Source of the DNA: Bugula neritina | Lineage: Eukaryota > Bryozoa > Gymnolaemata > Cheilostomatida > Bugulidae | NCBI GenBank assembly: GCA_964035545.1 | Contig: OZ037765.1 | Location: 12,208,698 to 12,272,697 of the forward strand | Direction of reading: 5' to 3' | DNA length: 64,000 bases | In this document: in pieces, positions 25,110-37,443 of the stretch | How the letters are laid out: each line of letters opens with the position of its first letter | How positions within the stretch are numbered: position 1 is the first letter of the stretch | The notes under the pieces: model-generated | Told to the model about the DNA's origin: nothing | What the model saw: only the letters and a program-made list of their open reading frames with translations | Databases searched by the model: none | Program-made: the position numbers and the translations under genes

Positions 25110-27906
25110 ATGTCTTTCTTGTGGAATTGGATATCAAATTTATTACAATATCTAGGTGAGGACTAAGTTTATTACTTTCATAATTACATTTTGTGCTTTC
25201 AGCTATAACTTTTACTTCATTTATTCCTCTGTTAAAAATTTATACAAATTTGCTAGACTTAGTTGGCACAAAAGTCATCTCGTGTATAAAACAAGCATTA
25301 CAAATGGCTGAAGTATAAGATGATGCTGCTGCAAGCATTCAGTAATTAAACTTGAAAATCTGCATGGCAAGTTTTTAAGAAAAAAACTGCTATAACAAAG
25401 GCAATTAATGCTAATTCCTTGTACACATTTGTAAAGATAAGCTTTATTTATTGTACAGGGCTTGAAAATAGAGCTGCCAAGGTCCTCTTCCTTGGTTTAG
25501 AAAATGCAGGTAAAACGTCTTTATTGGGTATGTTGAAAGATGGGAAAATCCAAACGCATTCTCCTACTTGGCATGCCCGTAAGTTAGCATCCAATGTTAT
25601 GTTATTAAGTTGCTATAGAGACATAGGCTGTCCGAGTATAAATTTGAAAAAATTAGTTATTCTAAAATGTTAAATTAAACACCATTTGTCCTAAATGCAA
25701 CTACTTGCTGCTTTTTTTCTGGAATATAAATATATTTATAGGCTAATGCACATTTCCAATTCAACTAAAAATGCTTATAGCTACTAACAGTTATTGCAAT
25801 ACACAGAATCCATGGTATTTAGAATACTGTAATTGTGTCATCTGGTGACATTATTCAATTATATATTTTTTATTCTCTCTTCCTACAGTTTCAAATTTTC
25901 AATCTCGATCAATAATATTTTATTAATGGTGATAATAATCATTTTATAATTATGCTGTATAGATTTTGAAGAATTGAGAATGGGAAAACTAACTTTCACA
26001 GCATTTGACATTGGCGGTCATGATCAAGGTAACAAAACTTTCTAATAAAGATGTAATGTTGGCTACGCCTGTTATTTTCTAACTTTTCTAATTTCTAAAT
26101 ATGTGTTTGTATTTCTGTGTGAGGAATGAAAAACTAGGCTCAAGTGGAGATTGTAAATTTTTGATTTATTTTTGATGGCAATAATAGTATGTATGTTAGA
26201 GATCAAGCTTCTAACTAGTAGTTGATTTTAATAGGCTCAGTAACTCTAAATTGGAATACATCCATATTCCATTTCAGTGTTTAGTAACATATGACAGACA
26301 TATGCTGTATGCATGAGACTTGGTAGCCTTGGTATAAACATAGTGCACTGTCACATTATAAAACACAGTTTTCTAATTATTAAGTAGAACATCGAGTAAG
26401 GTAGTAAAAACTGAGACATAAAATTATAACCTACTTGAGATGGACAGTAGTTATATACCAGGGACTGTTTAAAATTTTTACAGCCAGAAGAGTGTGGAAT
26501 CAATATTTCCCAGCTGTTGATTCTGTGGTGTTTGTTGTGGATGCAGCAGACAGGAAAGTGATGAGTAAAGTTGTATATGAACTCGATGTAAGTACCATAA
26601 TTATACTGCATGTATGTTTACTAATATAGATATGTACTGATATATGTACTTGTATATATAGACTATAATGTGCATCATGCATAAAGTTATTCTACAGGCT
26701 GCATGTATAGCATTTGCAATACATCTAGTATGCCCTGGAAAGATTTCAAAATATTTGCTGCTCTCCTTTTGTTGCAAAAATTAAAAATAAATATTATATG
26801 TTGTCCTCTCTGTATAATTTTTATTTTTATGTCTGAAGCCAATTGCACAACTTTTAAATAGCTCAATAGTTTCTTAATTACCTCTGTTTGTAGGTGTTTA
26901 TGTAGTTGGATAATAATTTGAAATTGCAACTGCTTGCAGAAAAACTGAAATCAATAATATTATATTAAAGACATTTACATCATTTACATTCAGCTACAAG
27001 CATCCTTTTGCAATTGGTGTAATTGCTAAAAATTTATATGTATTATTAATATAATTTATGTTATAGCTAGACTAGTAAATAAATGTTACACTTTTTGCAG
27101 AGATTATTAAATGATGAACAAATATCTCATTGCCCTATACTGGTTCTGGGTAACAAGAAAGACAGACTAGATGCGATGGGGGAAGATGAATTGAGATACT
27201 CACTAGGTCTGCATGGTAGAACCACCGGAAAGGTAGTTTGTTTAATAATATTACTTTACAGTATTTGAAAAAGAAAAAACGTTTTTTATTTAAAACATTA
27301 CAATTTCACAAAATATGTCTGCCAGACTTTTTATAGTATATTGACTAATTAAAAATATAATAATAGTATAGTGCTGCCATCATTTACCTTATGCTATAAG
27401 ATATTTTCTAGCAAGTAAAGATTTTTTCAGTATTTTGAGCTACAAGAATGAAAGAATAAAATTATGGTGCTAGGTTGCAATTAGTTTCAGATCAATAGTT
27501 ATCTGTATCCACTTCAGAGAGAGAGATAAATAAATTATATATATAGTTTTGTATGTTACGGCAAAGCATTCTGTTTGACACATATTGTATGCATTAAAAG
27601 TAACTTGAGCATCAAAGTGTAAAAGATGAAATTAGTTGTTGGTTTAACTAAGCAAGACAGTTCTTGAGGTTCCAAAACTATGTATTTGGATTTGCCTACA
27701 ATCAAATTTTATAGCTACATGTTGATTTTGATCAACTACGTAGTATGTATACATCATTTTGCATATATACATGTATTTAAAAATATTTGCAGGGCAAAGT
27801 TCCACGAGAAGCCCTTATGACGAGACCGATAGAATTATTTATGACTAGCGTGGTTAGAGGGGAAGGTTATGGTGAAGGTTTTCGTTGGTTGGCACAATAC
27901 CTTTGA
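25110..27906 (+). CDS. SAR1: SAR1 GTPase, copy B (divergent tandem paralogue), 6 exons
   Basis: Exons: 25110-25155, 25459-25578, 25963-26028, 26484-26587, 27101-27232, 27793-27906 (582 nt, 193 aa + TGA). Exon lengths (46, 120, 66, 104, 132, 114) and intron phases are identical to copy A, so this is a tandem duplication. A hand-made ungapped alignment gives 115 of 193 identical residues. Nucleotide-binding motifs are kept: P-loop GLENAGKTS (Asp to Glu), DIGGH with the catalytic His, NKKD. Divergence is concentrated in residues 17-23, switch I (PTWHAHFEEL instead of PTLHGTSEEL) and the 101-145 region. No stop or frameshift, so probably functional but specialised. Coat-recruiting activity is inferred from the family. 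Confidence 0.94.
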
Positions 27907-28882
27907 TATTTATTAGGAGTTATTCCCTCTCTAAAAGTGTTGTGCTCAATCTGATAACTATTTTTATGTATTATTATGCTGCTACAATTTTCATAAAGCC
28001 TAGCCAAACTGCATCAAGTTTATTATACTACTCCTTGCTTTCTTGAACATTTTTTTTATTTTCTAATTTTGATGTAGAATGTTCAAACATAGTTAAATAT
28101 TTAAATTATTCATAACAGAAATAGGTATATTCCAATTAGTAAACAAAATCAATATATTCCACAAGAGTTGTCTAACAAGTATTTATTTCTTTGCACTAAT
28201 AAGCTTAGCTCATAGTTGATATTTAGTACTGTAGCATTTCAATTTACATTTTTTTATTTTATAAAAATGCTATTGTGTTTTGGGAATTGTTTGATTATTC
28301 AATGATTAATTTTGGTATCGAGTTTATAGTAAAGTGAAGAAATATTGCCTAATGTTTGAACACAGTTTTGGAATTGTTGCTATTTTTTCATCAACAAAGA
28401 AATTATGTTATACTGTGCAATAACTTTTTATTTCCGATATAATAACTCATTTAAAATATAATTTATTAGGTTAGAATTGCTATTTCATTCATCTCAAATA
28501 AAATAAAAAAATAAAGAATTTGTATGTAACAGATCTAATGAATGCTGAATTCTAACCATTTAGCTATGGGGGGGGGATTTAATTTATCTACACATAGTTA
28601 AAAAACTGATTTCCAGTCCCCTAGACTGCCTTACAGTCCCTTAGACTGACATTAGATTTTAACAATTTACAAAATACAGTACTTTAAATTAATAATGTGG
28701 ATCTCAAATGACCGACTATAAATGAAAACACTACTTAGACCAAGCATTGAAGTAACACTAGTGAGTTAACACCAAGATTAAACTTCTATTGGATAGTGTT
28801 GATGAATATCCACATTTGTTATTGATGAGTGATCAGATAGGGGGCGATCATTGAGATGCAAGTGATGTCCCCGTTGAGCATT
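27907..28882. other. Convergent 3' region of SAR1-B and the NDE1-like gene
   Basis: The two stop codons face each other across about 976 bp. Candidate polyadenylation signals overlap: aataaa runs on the plus strand at about 28497-28517 and tttatt (minus-strand AATAAA) near 28463. A short G run lies at 28567. No exon seen. Confidence 0.45.
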
Positions 28883-31800
28883 TCATACACGTATTTTAAC
28901 ATATCCAGTGGCTGGTTGGGGTGTACTGTTAGAGGATCCACGTTTAGAGCCTCCTGGTCTACAATGTAAGTGAATAGTGATAACCTGATACATAAGGTAC
29001 AGAAACTTCACTTTTTAGCTTGATAATCATCCCAACACCGGAGGGAGAGAACTTACTTTTATGATATTTCAATGTTAACCTCACCAACACATTTTATTTA
29101 CCACTAAAATGTATAGACAGTTTGCACATTAAGTTAAGAAGGATGGCATTAGATAATGGTGTAGGATATGTTAAAGGCATATGAAGTTGTCTTCCCGAAT
29201 TGACAAGATAAAAACCAAATACTACTGAGTGAAGCACATAGCAATCATCCTCCACTATTGACTGCTATAAGTGTGTGATAGCCAGCACCCTTAAGAAAGA
29301 GCACTTTCTACCACCTGTTACCCGGTGAAAATACTCAGTTAAAATGTCTCTTTCACTCAAAGTTAAAGTAGCATTGGGAAATGCTGTGATGAATTAAATA
29401 GCAGTGCCATTATTAATGAAGTTTGAATATATATTAATATTAAAGAGGCTCAAGCACAGCTGTTTTTAAAACAAGTGATGCTTTGTTACAAAACACAAAA
29501 AGCACAGAACTTCAAGCTGCACAAAATATGCATCAAAACTACGTGTACATTAATTCTATAGCGGATAGCAGAGCAATGCAGTGTCCAAACTTCCAACTGA
29601 AAGATTCAACTACCGGATTCTAACAGTCTCAACCAAGTATTGTAGTAAGAAAATCAACACTTGAAACTAGTAATTGTAATATTAATAAAAATGCATGCAA
29701 TACAATAGTAAAACACAGTATTATCCTAGCTACAACATGAACCAACAACTCCAAATAAAGCTCAATATTGCTACATTTTCTAAAAGTTATGGGGAAATTG
29801 TCAGAGTATGAAACACATGCATGCATCCATTGAGCAGTTCTCTCTACAACCACACCACCCTAAGCTGACTACTTCTTACACCTAACTAGACCAAGCAACC
29901 TATTAGCACCAGCAAACCGGGACAAGCAGCGTATGCTCACTGTTATGTAGTACTTCTGGTAAACCAGGCTCTCCAGGCAGCTGAAGCGCTGCCCCCCTCA
30001 CTACCATTCTGTTGGGCAGCGAATAATGCGGAAGTAGAATTCAAACCCACCGATGAAGGGGCAATCAACTTATCCCTAGTATGACAACACAACAGCAATA
30101 TAACACATACCATATACACAGTAGCAAGGCTCAACATAATATTAGCTTCAATGTCTACTCTATTCACAACACAGATATGGAAGTCTCTTACTATCGCAGA
30201 GACTGATGTGAAGATAGCTACTGAGAATAAGTAAAAAATATAATGGATTAATACTTGTACGATAGAGAAGGCGTGGGTTGGCATGGAGTAAATAAGCATA
30301 GTGACACAGTAGCTGTGGTATAGATAGACAAGAAACCTTTAGAATTACAATGAATGGTAGTAACAGTGGGTGAAGCCTACTTCTGTGTACAAACCAACAC
30401 CATAGAGCAGCAAACATGTAAAAGAGGATGTAAAAAGTCACCTGTATTTTATAGAGCCTGTCAGATGTTGATTCCTAGCAACAAGCACAAGTTTGTAGAA
30501 GACAATTTATGCAACAACATGATTGCTGACAGCACAGTTACTAAGCATTGTAACAAATATCTATATATCTCTATACTTTTTATACACTCAAGAGCCTAGT
30601 AAGAATTTTTAAGCAATCAAAGGTGAGTTGAATGACACGACATTACTGTACAAAATAATATCTTATCCATCATTCAAATTATAATATAATTTATATTTGA
30701 GCTTCCTGTTAATTATTAAAACAAATACAATACAATGCATCAACTGTCAAATGAACAAAAATATATTATATTATGACATAAAACGAGTAGTGGAAGTATC
30801 ACTATATTATTGCTAAATACTTGTGTATACCAGCAACTGGAAAGCCAATATCATGTAAACAATATAATAGGAACTAGTCATACCAACTACTAATAAATAT
30901 TGCCAGTATTGGAAAGTGATGATACAATGAAATCAATATAACAAACTATTTCATCAGTCAGTAGAGGCAACAGCATGGGTGTGCTCTTGAAATAATTAGC
31001 TAGTCTCACACACACCTGCTATGAGCTGCCAGTAATTTACATCCTGAATAATTACATTCACATGCCACTGCATTCACACACTGACTGTAGAGAAAGTTAT
31101 GTATGTAATAGAGCAGTGCTCACCTAGCTTTAGTCATGGGACTCTGGTCTTTCACTGTATTCTTTACAGCGTTAAGTTTGGTCTCCAACGCCCCCACCTT
31201 ACGCAGCAAGTCTCCAACTATATTTAGGGCTGATATTCGAGCTGTCGGTGTGAGAGGTGTAGTGGTGCTCCCTGCCAACCCATCTGTATAGACACACCAT
31301 TTATAGTTGCATCACTTAAGCTATAAAACTCACCGAGCATCTAATACAGCATCACAATAGAGAACACTAAGTAAACAGGTTTACAGCTACTCACTTCTAT
31401 GGGGTACAGGTCTGCACGGTGTAGTTGGTATACTACTCTGTGATTGGTCTTTGTGAATACTATTTGGAGGTACTGGCTGATGGTTAGTTGATGGTTCAAC
31501 TTTGACTTCTGGTTTTACTTTGACTATTGCAGGAGCTTGGGGCGTCGTTTCTGGTTCTTCTTTCTTCTTTTTGGAAACATCAAGTTCTTGCTGCAAATCT
31601 GGAAATGTTTGGAGAGAATATAACAACCAGCAAATGGACTGCTGAATATGAGCATGATGGATAATAGTCAGTACTACTTGAGGTGTAACTAAGCCTAATG
31701 GATATGATAAGATCTAATGTTATCCAAAGTACTAACACATTACTTGATAATATATTCATCTAGTTAAATGGGAATACCCAGATGCTATCTAGATAGCTAG

Positions 31801-34800
31801 GGGCTAGTGAAATACATTTAGTTCAAATATATTATACTCAAGTTGAAGAGATATGCCACATCTACAATAGCGAGTCCACAGGGGAAAAATAGACTGCAAG
31901 TTCACCTATAGTCTATACTCTATAGTCTATACTCTATAGTTTATAGTCTATACTCTATAGTCTATACTCTATAGTTTATAGTCTATACTCTATAGTCTAT
32001 ACTCTATAGTTTATACTCCATACCATTGCCTGTTGTATGAATAACAGACATACACACCTCGGGCCTCGTCTTTCAATCTCTGTACACTTTCCATGAGGTA
32101 ATCTTTGTCATCCAGTTCTGACTCGAGGAATGCATTTCTTTCTATTGCTTGATTGAGTTTAGCTTCGAAATCTTGTAGTGATGAAACTGTCTCCCTAACA
32201 ATACAGTAGCAATGGGTTAGAATTGGGAGAAACAGGTGGCTGGGTGTGATATGTCTACATGCATAGCATTACCAGCAGCTTAAAGACCTGTCCACATTGT
32301 CCAAATGTGGACAGCTTCGTATGTTTAGTTCTGAACTGCTGCCTGGCCGTAAGTGAACTGTACTTTTAGAAAACTAACCTAACATTAAACTTTGAGGTGT
32401 CATGGACAAGTTTTATAGAGTTTAATATTGTGTTCAGCTACTAAAATAAATTACTTTTTCCTCTGAATTCGCTCATATTAATCCAAGTTTTAAAATCATT
32501 AAATCTTTAAATAATCCACCTAATGTTACCATAAATCACCAGCTATAAGGTGTATTCAACACTCAGCAGTAGACAAGTATTAGAGAGCTAATAAAGATGG
32601 AGGACTGAACATCTTCTAGCTACACTTGATGCAACTGAAGAAATTAATACTCTCAAACTGAAATTTCTCTCTCAAGTCCATCGGATGTAGCGATGTAGCG
32701 AGATCTATTTAGCAAGGGCTCACTGAGTTACTCAGCAGAAGCACACGGTAAACAAGCTCCAAGATTGGACAATCCTTCACTATCATGCTTACAATTAAAT
32801 TCTACAAAACCCAACAGGGATGTGTACTGAGTAGCAGGTAATCGATAGGTGGAACTTGCAAACTGGAGAGATACTTGTTACAATTCATACACTACAAGTA
32901 GCCCACTTGACACAGAGAGGTGTTACCATGGAGACATACAATGCTAGTCAATCTTCTAGTAAACATGAAACACAGGGAGATCAGCCTGAAATCACATGGC
33001 AGACAACTGACCATCATATGATAGTGTGGACTGACGGAATGAGAGAGAAACTGCTACTAATCTATTGGCCGGAGGAGGAGGAGGAGGAGAGAAACATGAC
33101 TCAACTGCAAGGCAAAGAGCATCCCTTTGGATAGTAGTGGAACATAATAATATTATGATGGTGGCCCTGATAGTTGTCTAAAAATACTCTTTGCATGATA
33201 GTAGCTGGGCACAGAGGTAGTGCTAGGGTGATAGTCTCTCTATACTGTTATATGATAATAGAAATACAGATCAATGTGCAGTTTCATTGCAGTAAGTGTA
33301 GCTATAGACGAAATGTTATAACTGATTGGTGTCACTTTTTGTGAATTAAAACTTTAAAACAAGTTGTTTTCAGTTGTTCATAAAATCCCATTTCCTTAGC
33401 GGGTTGGTGATTTGTGTTCTAACTATCTCAGAATATAAAGAACTAGCACCTTAACTGATGAAAGTGTTAGTAGGTGCAAAGTGTAAGTTACATCTCCAGG
33501 CTGATTTACCCTTACCTTTCCCACACATCAAATAAACATGTGAATACTATGAACCAGCCTACTAGTACAGTATAGTACAGTATAGTATACTGTATAATAT
33601 AGTGTAGTGTAGTACAGTATAGAGTGGAGACTGTAGTACATGTAGCATAGTATAGTTATATACTACATATAGTATACTAAAGTATACAGCAGAACTAACC
33701 TTTTAGCTCTTTGTAAATCATCATTTGTCTGTTCTAATTCTCTGATATATTTTTCTAGTTCCCTTTTATAACCCTGCAGCTCTGCTAAGTTTACTTGGAG
33801 ATCACTGATCTGTTTTGTGTCTGAACTGTGCTGCTCTTCAAATCTTTCCTGTTGAGAAATCAATGGATTTACCATGGAGAATGGAACGCACATCATGGAT
33901 AGCAGTAATGTCCATTACACACAGAAAATGTACACATATTATACTTATGTTATGTGGTTACCACTTCCTGATGCATATCAAACCATACACAACTAAAATG
34001 AATCATTCTCATATAAGTACATGGAATGAACATACATACTGCGAGCTACTAACTGAGCTACGCAGTATGCATGTGTATTACAGTATACCAGTTATGTATT
34101 ACCATGTAACACGTATGCTACACACTGAACGCTCTATTTATTTAAAGAGCATCAACCTGGAAGGGTGCCAAGTATCTGGATGCTAAAAGGAACCTACGTT
34201 AGCTTCTTTCACATTCTTTCCTTTCACTACTAGATGTTACTGATTCAGCTATTGAATGAGTGAGAGACATTGTGATACCCTTATACCAGCATTACAGCAT
34301 TCATCTTAAACTCTCAGAATGATGCTAAGGTATATCCAATCATTATATTATTTTTATGGGAGATTTTTAAATTTTAAAATCCATTACAACTATGTGAATT
34401 AAGGTGAGATACCCTAATAGAGTCCAGATCTCCCTGCAGTCTCTCGTTTTGTGATTGTAAATCATTTACTTTCTTTTCTGACTGTTCTAATTGTAATTCC
34501 ATTTCAGATTCTAATTCCTGACTGCTTTGTTGGTATTCTTCTAGTTCTTCCTTCGTGTCCTGCCATCTAAAATCCACCACGTTTCACTGCATCAACAAAT
34601 TTGGCCATTTTGTAAAAGTTGCATGCACACCCTGTACTAATCTAATGGAAACACAATACCTCAACTCTATAAATCCTCAACATTTACACTTCACCAACTG
34701 TAAGGAATCCAAATTTCTTTAAACTTCACTGAACACAAGTATCTTGTATCTATTTTATGGAATGTTAAGTCTATCAATATAAGCTTACAAAAACCCTGTG

Positions 34801-35319
34801 CCCAGTGCTTTCTATGCAGGTACAAAAGTATATGTAGGTTTTTAAACCTGCGTGTACCGGAAAAATGTAGCCCATGCAGTTGAGCACTAGCATTCAGTGA
34901 CAAATCAATAGGCTTTTTCTATCAATTAACTAATGAGAGTGCATATTACAAACATCAATTAAAAATAGAGTGTTTTCTAACCTGATTGTAAAGAAAATAA
35001 TAAGTTAAATGACCCCTTTAGCTTAGTGAATACAGAATTGAATAACTATAGAAAACCTGTCCCCTAGATAAGTGCTGGTCCAGAGAAAAATTGAAAAACT
35101 AATAAACATATTAACATTACCTAGTGATTAAAATTGCATTCTTAAGAATAAACCCCAAATGAATATTGCACAGCAAATGATGCATGATTAAAGTGAAAAC
35201 ATCAGCCATCACGCAATTGCCAACTAACAATTGAACTGATATATATATAGTAGGACTCACTTCTGTTTATATTCCTGAGCTAAACGTTGCCAGTAGGCAG
35301 CGTCTTCATTGGAAGACAT
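28883..35319 (-). CDS. NDE1: NDE1/NDEL1-like dynein-LIS1 regulator, 7 exons
   Basis: Exons (minus): 35319-35261, 34566-34413, 33848-33700, 32194-32058, 31598-31395, 31283-31124, 28958-28883 (939 nt, 312 aa + TGA), phases consistent. NDE1/NDEL1 proteins are dimeric coiled coils that bind LIS1 and cytoplasmic dynein and act in centrosome, nuclear and kinetochore positioning. Residues 1-166 are the conserved coiled coil ([14 protein letters not shown] at the N-terminus; [35 protein letters not shown]). A Lys/Pro/Ser-rich linker (167-234) follows, then the conserved C-terminal block [20 protein letters not shown]. Human proteins are about 335-345 aa, slightly longer. The last exon adds a basic Gly/Ser-rich tail; an alternative last exon is listed separately. 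Start is the first ATG, in cagcATG context. Confidence 0.93.
29943..30075 (-). CDS. Probable alternative terminal exon of the NDE1-like gene
   Basis: A good acceptor (polypyrimidine-rich, catactag at 30076-30078) opens a 133-bp frame in the same phase (one base completing AG|N) as the usual last exon. It encodes 43 residues beginning [13 protein letters not shown], Ala/Ser/Gly-rich, and ends TAA at 29943. It is more GC-rich than the surrounding intron, as coding exons here are. Used instead of 28958-28883 it would give 331 aa. Reality of the exon is inferred from splice phase and composition only. Confidence 0.5.
31905..32022. repeat. Tandem repeat (14/35 bp) in an NDE1-like intron
   Basis: Repeats of tctatactctatag, with a higher-order 35-bp unit made of two of these plus tttatag. 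It lies just downstream (in plus coordinates before 32058) of exon 32194-32058, so on the transcript it follows the donor. Confidence 0.85.
32288..32314. repeat. Short hairpin palindrome in an NDE1-like intron
   Basis: Perfect 11-bp arms, ctgtccacatt and aatgtggacag, with a 5-bp loop, about 95 bp from exon 32194-32058. Function unknown. Confidence 0.7.
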
Positions 35320-37070
35320 GCTGTTTAGTTTACACCAATCGAAATAGGCCTTTCTTACTTTTGTAGAAAATGGATCAGGAATATTCCAGTGAGATTCTAC
35401 AATTTATCCAAAAACAAAATCACATTTCGCCACTTTTAAAAAAGCATGATTTTACTGACCAATTACCAATAAATGTAGTTATGAGACTAGAAATTTAGAG
35501 ATCACCACAGCATGCAGCAACTGCTGGGCTACCAAGCTCTTAAAAGTGAACCAAACATACAAATTTAGCATCTAGCAAGGGCAGAGATATGTGTGAAATA
35601 CGTCGTATAAAAATATATTTATTATGCAAGAGCAGGACTGCATACTATGTTCCATGGTCACAATAGTGTTTACAAAGTTTGTAAATCATCACAGAAACCT
35701 TTTCTAGCAATTTTTAAAAACGTATTTGCAATGCTAAACTAAAATAAAAAATTCCATCGGTACAATAAACACTTCTAATAAAACAAATGCATATACATAA
35801 CATTCTGTGTAAGTGATAAAGGTGGAAAACATGGGCTTCCAACAGTACCACTACTTAGTGTCCTAAGTAAATTATCACAGTATGAAGTGAAAATATGCAA
35901 AAATATTATGCATATAAAACTTTCTCGCCTATCCATATCAACAAATTTTGTTTTCGCTCTAAAATTGTATAGCCTGAAAATATTCTATATGAGACTGAGC
36001 AAAATACTGAAAATAGTTTTCAACAACAGTAAGTTACTACTATGGTGTCTTGTAAAATACTAATTACAACTAATTACAGAATGTAGCGTGGTTTGAGATT
36101 GAACTAGCTTATTCTTGAAGTAAACTAATAATGAGTAACACAATATTGCAATAAGTGAAATGAAAATTTTAGCTGTTGCACAATTTGAGCTAGAATATAT
36201 TTAATTTGAAGCAGAATCCAAAGTGAATATAAGCTTTACTGCCATCTGGCACTGTTTCACCATTGAAAAACTTGAGTCTCATCTATTCTAACAATGTTGT
36301 GTATTATAATTGTATGCTGCAAAGTTATATATTTTGCAAAAAATAATTCTTGAAAAAATGTGTCATTTTACCTAGCAAAATTCATTCATGACACACTTTT
36401 GTATCAGTTCATTTATGTTATGGCCTTTATTTTACTATGATGTAGAAAAATAGGTATATATTGCTAGAGTTATTTATTTAAATAGTAATTAGACAAGCCA
36501 TAAGTTACCAAACAATAAATGAGACTGAATATCAATTTCACATTTTCCATTTAATGTCAATTTGTGACATTGAAATTCTATCCCTAAACAGAGAAAAACC
36601 AAAACTAAACTTGGATTGCAGATAACCAATAATAACAGATGTTGGGATGGGTGGAAGAAAGAAGAGTATTATAAGCTGGTGTATACTCATTCTATAGATT
36701 AGATACCACAGATGGCTGCTTCCCTTATAACAAGCCTCATTCAAAAGAAAACTCTTACAATCCTCAAGTAGAAATTATTCAAATATGAAAGACAAAAAAG
36801 TCATGAAATCTAATAAAATAATGTTAATAATGATCAAGCAACTCTAAAATCAAAGCTCCTATCCCTTGACGAAAGAAGTGCTGACGGAAAACCGTGTGGG
36901 GTAGCCATGGATCATTGCTTGAGATAAGAACAACTAATCTTTATGAATGTGCACAAAAAATGAATGCTATACCAGTAATTAGAACAGCCTTGTGAGTATT
37001 AGTACTTAGCAGTAACTAGTAAGAAAATGACTATAAGTTGCAACACTAAAGGTATAACATCAACACTAAT
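35320..37070. other. Intergenic, upstream of the NDE1-like gene
   Basis: AT-rich, no supported exon. The 5' UTR and promoter of the NDE1-like gene should lie at the left end. Confidence 0.45.
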
Positions 37071-37190
37071 ACCACTGTGTCCATTTTCAGAGTTGTACAA
37101 CTCTGAAGATGGACACAGTGGTGTCTGAAATACCAGTTACTTTGATTAATAAAGTAATAAACAAATTCTTTTTCGCTTGCCTATCTATAT
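37071..37190 (+). mobile_element. Penelope-like element 3'-end fragment with perfect palindrome
   Basis: Bases 37103-37157 match, position by position, the 3' end of the Penelope-like element at 42386-42445: ctgaaga, a 6-bp hairpin with loop agtg, tgaaata, then the hairpin ttacttt...aaagtaa. The fragment is preceded by an inverted copy of its own start: 37071-37096 is the reverse complement of 37097-37122 with one mismatch, giving a 52-bp palindrome without spacer. No coding part is left. Confidence 0.65.
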
Positions 37191-37307
37191 TTAAATAATG
37201 TAATTACATTAATACTGAATTTATAATAACTACTAACAGAGCAATTCATATTAATATTAGTTATTAGTATGACAATTGAAATCACCATTACGATTATCAT
37301 TTTGTAT

Positions 37308-37443
37308 AACTAGTAATAGTAATACTAATAGTAATAGTAATACTAATACTAATAGTAATACTAATATTATTACTAATACTAATACTAATAGTAATAGTAA
37401 TACTAATACTAATAGTAATACTAATAGTAATACTAATAGTAAA
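37308..37443. repeat. Two-letter hexamer array (agtaat / actaat)
   Basis: About 22 tandem hexamers, almost all either agtaat or actaat in irregular order, interrupted once by attatt. The reading frame at 37276-37551 (Asn/Ser/Thr repeats) is a by-product. It resembles the more decayed array at 17640-18130. Confidence 0.9.
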
